This document shows, one piece after another, positions 60,938 to 64,000 of a stretch of DNA of 64,000 nt (within the stretch, counting starts at the first letter, position 1; the number at the start of each line of letters is the position of its first letter). Where the stretch lies: positions 51,433 to 115,432 of the forward strand of contig CALVBL010000005.1 in NCBI GenBank assembly GCA_944325775.1, given 5' to 3'. This DNA comes from an uncultured Helicobacter sp. (GTDB lineage Bacteria > Campylobacterota > Campylobacteria > Campylobacterales > Helicobacteraceae). Position numbers and translations under genes: made by a program. Below the pieces are notes generated by a model. It was not told the origin of the DNA, did not search any database, and saw nothing but the letters and a program-made list of their open reading frames with translations.

Positions 60938-62084
60938 ACTTTGTATTTTTGTGGTAGTCCAAGGATTTTTAGGGCTTTGTTGCGTATTTTGTTTTTGTAA
61001 TATTTCTTGGGATTATCGCCTCGGCGCAAAAGACTTAGATGCATTTCTGCTAAGCCATTTTCTTCTCGTCTCAAGGCATCTTTGGGACATTGTGAAAATA
61101 TAGATTCTAAAAATGCCACTAATTTTGCCTCATAATATGTGTAGGGATTAAAATTCTCCAAAAATAATGGTTGCAAATACATCTCTTCATATATCTTGGA
61201 ATCTGTATCGATTCGTATTACCTCTTGAGCGAGCTCTTGGAGTGTAGGGAAATTATGTGCATTGATAAAGGCTTTTGGGTTGAGTGTATAATCACGCAAG
61301 TGTGGTGGAATGTGTGGAATGGAGGTATTGATACAATCACGCGTATTTTTCTCTATACCCCCCCCCCTTATAAGAAAAAGATATATTATTTGATTGCCCG
61401 CATCGCAAACTTGTATCACCCCAGTATATTGGGATACATCCTGCGATATACGCATCAAAGAGTTTTTCGGTCAAGTATCCCGGGTAACTTCCATTTTCAA
61501 AACATATATTGAATTTATAGTTCTCTAACCATTTGCGTTTTGATAGGCGATAGTCGCCCTCATTATATCTGTTGCCTACAATGCCTCCTCCGACATTGTT
61601 ATTCCAACCACCACCAGAATCTACCTGTTTGTATTGGTTTAAAGTCTCAAAAAAGCGCTCACGCATCCAAGTGTATTTGTCGCTATGACTTGCCATAAAT
61701 GCACAAAATTTTTCACGCTTAGGGACTGAAGTCTGTGTTGTGCGTGTCCGAGATTGCTCATAGAGTGTTTGCACATGTATCGAGGGTAAAAAATCAAGTG
61801 GTAGTCGCAAATGTCTATCGCCAAAGTCTATGTAATCAAAATCTATACTATAATCTGCTATCCTCCAATCTGCTCTGACATTTTCACCAGTGAAAAAAAT
61901 CCGCACACAATCATATTACAGATGCATATAGCCAAAAGGACCATAGAGTATAAAGTCTGGATTCTCACTATAACACACATTGTATTTTCGCGAGAGAATC
62001 TGCACAAACACATTGTTATAGAAATTTTCTTGCGTATCTGGTATCCACCAATCCACCACGCGCATATTAATCGTTGGTTTCATA
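60934..62084 (-). pseudogene. futA: Alpha-1,3-fucosyltransferase (GT10), disrupted by three lesions
   Basis: The best start is ATG 62084 after AAGGAG. (1) The first frame hits a stop after 22 codons; a one-base shift around 62039-62042 (CCC) restores the family-like N-terminus. (2) That frame carries a TAA at 61916-61918 inside F-G-Y-M-H-L-stop-Y-D-C. (3) A C10 tract at 61358-61367 breaks the frame; 9 or 12 would restore it. The core motif F-E-N...G-Y-L-T-E-K-L-F-D-A-Y...I-P-I-Y-W-G is intact. FutA adds fucose to make Lewis antigens. In its present form it is inactive unless 61906 (GTG) serves as a start. Confidence 0.82.
61358..61367 (-). repeat. Poly-G tract (G10) in fucosyltransferase remnant
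   Basis: Ten G on the coding strand after TTATAA. OFF register; 9 or 12 G joins K-G-G-G-I-E-K-N-T-R-D-C to the rest of the protein. Confidence 0.82.
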
Positions 62085-62110
62085 TTTGCTCCTTGAGGAC
62101 TTGTTGAAAT

Positions 62111-63385
62111 TTAAAAAGCAAGTTTTATGCCTAGATTCACTGCTGTGGTGTGGGGATAGTAGATGTTTTTGCCCCCGTGGGTGTTGAGGACATTAAGTAG
62201 CAGTGAGGAATGTTCGCTGACACCAAATTCTAGCAAGAAATTCACTTCATTAACGCGATCATAGCCCCCTTGTGTCCGATCAAACGCACTAAAAGAATAT
62301 GGATTGTGAAATCTCGTGCTACCATACACAAGTGCAAGGGAGATTCTATCGATACTGAAATTGATCTTACCAAAGGCGAGTGAAGCGTCACTTCCGAGCA
62401 AAAACGCCCTGCCACCCCACATAAAAAACGGACTCACATTGTTGCCAATGATATTGAGGCTACCGATACCATTTGAGCCGCTCATAATGTATCCCCCACT
62501 TATCTCCAAGCCATTGCGCATATTTTGGATAAAGTCTTTCACGCCCACAAACGCGCGTATATCAAAGACTAGCCCATTGCCCGGGGCATTGCCTACCAGA
62601 CTATGCGCACCTTCAAAGCTTGTGGTGAAGTTCGCGCTTGCACCTATGTAGGAGTTGGAGACTTCGTAGTTTAGCGCGGCTTTGAATCCAGCGGCGTTAA
62701 AGACAGAGGGTGTGAATATCCCATAGGCTTTGAGCGAGAGGAGATCCCCAAAAGTGTATTGGATACTAGCATTGAGCAAGCCAAGGCTGTTGTGCGGGTT
62801 TAGATCATACATTCCTGTCATTTTATTGTATTGCACATAGCCGCTTGATTTTGCCCAAAATACTTCGATGAGCGTATTTTGGAGGGATTTGTTGCGCACA
62901 TAGATTCCATCGATGAGACGATCTGCCCACTCACTTTTAGCAAATATCCGCCCCGCACGCACGCTCGTATCGCCATCGAAGTATTCCAGATAGGCCTGTC
63001 CTAGCATAGCACGATAGGCAGAGTAAAAATCCCTAGACGCGTCGCCTGTAGAGCCATCGCGATTTGGAGAGTTGATATCATCAGCCCATAGGGAGTGCTT
63101 GTCTGCTTCATAAAACACCTGTGCAGCGCGGAAACTCACCATAAAACGCCAAGATTTATAAAATCCCGATCGGTAAGCTAAGCCTATACTACCTGCGGCA
63201 TAGGTGCTATTGCTTAGATCGCTGCCGTTGCCGTAGGAAAGTGCGCTAGTGCCATTAAGGCTGGTGTTTGATCCATAGAGCACAACATCGCCATTTGAGA
63301 TACCATTTTTGAGTGCGTCATCGAGTGTGTCATATGCCCACACACAGCCCACACACGCTAGAGAGCATAGCAGTTTTTTTATCAT
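62111..63385 (-). CDS. OprD/Hof-like outer membrane porin
   Basis: A 424-residue outer-membrane protein. A signal peptide (M-I-K-K-L-L-C-S-L-A-C-V-G-C-V-W-A) precedes Y-D-T-L-D-D-A-L-K-N-G, the usual opening of the Helicobacter Hof family. About 16-18 amphipathic beta strands follow, and the chain ends N-L-G-I-K-L-A-F with terminal phenylalanine. R-A-G-R and E-F-G-V motifs fit OprD-type porins. A TACAAT box lies 37 bases upstream. The fucosyltransferase remnant follows 26 bases after the stop, probably on the same transcript. Confidence 0.78.
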   Translation of the reverse strand: MIKKLLCSLACVGCVWAYDTLDDALKNGISNGDVVLYGSNTSLNGTSALSYGNGSDLSNSTYAAGSIGLAYRSGFYKSWRFMVSFRAAQVFYEADKHSLWADDINSPNRDGSTGDASRDFYSAYRAMLGQAYLEYFDGDTSVRAGRIFAKSEWADRLIDGIYVRNKSLQNTLIEVFWAKSSGYVQYNKMTGMYDLNPHNSLGLLNASIQYTFGDLLSLKAYGIFTPSVFNAAGFKAALNYEVSNSYIGASANFTTSFEGAHSLVGNAPGNGLVFDIRAFVGVKDFIQNMRNGLEISGGYIMSGSNGIGSLNIIGNNVSPFFMWGGRAFLLGSDASLAFGKINFSIDRISLALVYGSTRFHNPYSFSAFDRTQGGYDRVNEVNFLLEFGVSEHSSLLLNVLNTHGGKNIYYPHTTAVNLGIKLAF

Positions 63386-63421
63386 TTGTATCCTTAAGAA
63401 TATTTATCAGCTACAAATCGG

Positions 63422-63427
63422 ATTGTA
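63422..63427 (-). promoter_or_regulatory. Probable -10 box (TACAAT) for the porin gene
   Basis: TACAAT on the minus strand, 37 bases before ATG 63385. Confidence 0.45.
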
Positions 63428-63537
63428 TCAAAAAAGCTAAACATTTAAGATCTAGGTGGGTTTATAGAAAAGGTGCTAGTCCAAGCGGCGTTCCTGACGC
63501 GGCGACACCAAGAGATTCTATAATCTTGCTAAAATCT

Positions 63538-63615
63538 GCTGTATGCACGCGAAGCGGAGGGGTAGGAGGCTCTGCCTCAAACCCCGATTCACAAGTTTTG
63601 CTATGGCAAAACTTG
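63538..63615 (+). repeat. Paired-hairpin palindromic element, copy E
   Basis: GCTGTATGCACGCG head identical to copy A; stem 1 GAGGC/GCCTC (63566-63570 with 63574-63578); stem 2 CAAGTTTTGC/GCAAAACTTG (63592-63601 with 63606-63615, loop TATG). A preceding CGTTCCTGACGCGGCGACACCA block (63489-63510) recurs degenerately at about 63650-63675 and in part at 2802. The gap 63386-64000 otherwise has no gene I can support. Confidence 0.72.
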
Positions 63616-63840
63616 CATTGAAATTATAGAATCTCTGCCATCGCTAAAGCGCGTCTCTGATGCACCGACACCAAAAAATCTTAGAATCTTGCCCAAAATG
63701 CATCAATGGGGCGGCAGAATGTGTAAAATTTACAAGTTGCTATGGTTTTGTAGAGGAGCGATACATACACAATCAAGGCTTTGTGTTATACTCAAGCAAT
63801 TCTATAGTATGTTAGAGTGGTTTTAGAATCTACCACCTTA

Positions 63841-63918
63841 TAGAATTTCATCAAGACTTTAGCAGAAATTCTAGGATTACTAAAGAAGCTTCGTTTTGTG
63901 TGTAAGCCGAATTTCTAG
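63841..63918 (-). repeat. Dispersed intergenic repeat, right copy (inverted relative to 59204-59373)
   Basis: On the minus strand it reads TAGAAATTCGGCTTACAC, ACAAAACGAAGCTTCTTTAG and TTGATGAAATTCTA, parallel to 59204-59373. It is shorter than the left copy. Confidence 0.6.
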
Positions 63919-64000
63919 AATCTAGATTCTAAGATTTGAAAGCTATTTTTAAGTTTTGGAGATTGAGCAGAAAAATTTGGGTAGCACTATACCCACAAAA

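Noticed and set aside
63386..64000. Reading frames at the right end (e.g. 63313-63621)
   Set aside because: They run through repeats in antisense to the porin start and have no coding features.
1..64000. CRISPR arrays, tRNA or rRNA genes, IS elements, prophage
   Set aside because: No regularly spaced repeats, no cloverleaf-like segments noticed in the gaps, and no transposase or phage proteins among the reading frames.

Overview
The window reads as chromosome of a Helicobacter species of the enterohepatic type (Campylobacterota). The gene content and order support this: a purD end / RDD protein / lptD / phosphoribosyltransferase / pnp block and a greA-dut-yfgM-like-propeller-coaX block that match the H. 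pylori order as I remember it; an rpmE-rsmI-rlmB-...-aminotransferase-hom-yraN string that matches C. jejuni Cj0155c-Cj0148c as I remember it; a XerH-type recombinase; a Helicobacter-type ribosomal protein L31; OprD/Hof-like porin; and poly-G phase-variable genes. Unlike H. pylori it carries hisG and a methylcitrate (prpBCD) cluster. I saw no rRNA, tRNA, CRISPR array, prophage or IS transposase.

Layout. 0-5.7 kb (+): end of purD, RDD membrane protein, LPS transporter LptD, a phosphoribosyltransferase and PNPase. 5.7-10.3 kb (-): one operon accC-nnr-thiG-DNA ligase (LigE-like). 10.4-16 kb (+): lolA, a small TPR-like protein, a CiaD-like protein and a pair of dynamin-like GTPases. 16-21.2 kb (-): aspartate aminotransferase followed by a two-subunit Kdo hydrolase (KdhA/KdhB-like) and an alkaline-phosphatase-fold membrane protein with a degenerate active site; the KdhB-like gene carries a G10 tract. 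21.5-28.8 kb (-): nine closely packed genes from rpmE to napF. 29-31.5 kb (+): TauE/SafE-like membrane protein, DinB-family protein and an acyltransferase switched off by a G15 tract. 31.7-37 kb (+): prpB, prpC, prpD and a CoA-transferase for propionate use. 37-42.4 kb: small lipoprotein, membrane protein, recG, gapA and xerH. 42.5-51.2 kb (+): folE, MATE exporter, gph, greA, dut, YfgM/BamB-like pair, coaX, hisG and an autotransporter. 51.2-57 kb (-): surface-glycan cluster of four glycosyltransferase genes with three poly-G tracts and two perfect hairpins. 57-64 kb: feoB with a Fur-box-like promoter, hdeD-like, hemD, a broken alpha-1,3-fucosyltransferase and a porin.

The unifying theme is surface variation. 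Six homopolymeric G/C tracts (9-15 bases) sit in LPS/glycan genes, including one in the predicted Kdo hydrolase. Two tracts lie at the extreme 3' ends of glycosyltransferase genes, where one of the three frames extends the protein into the start codon of the next gene, suggesting a switch of translational coupling. A second theme is a family of roughly 70-80 bp paired-hairpin elements (five copies seen). Three lie just upstream of a ribosome binding site and one is read in frame inside recG, which resembles the Rickettsia palindromic elements. I consider this element family, and the tract-at-3'-end arrangement, the best candidates for something undescribed.
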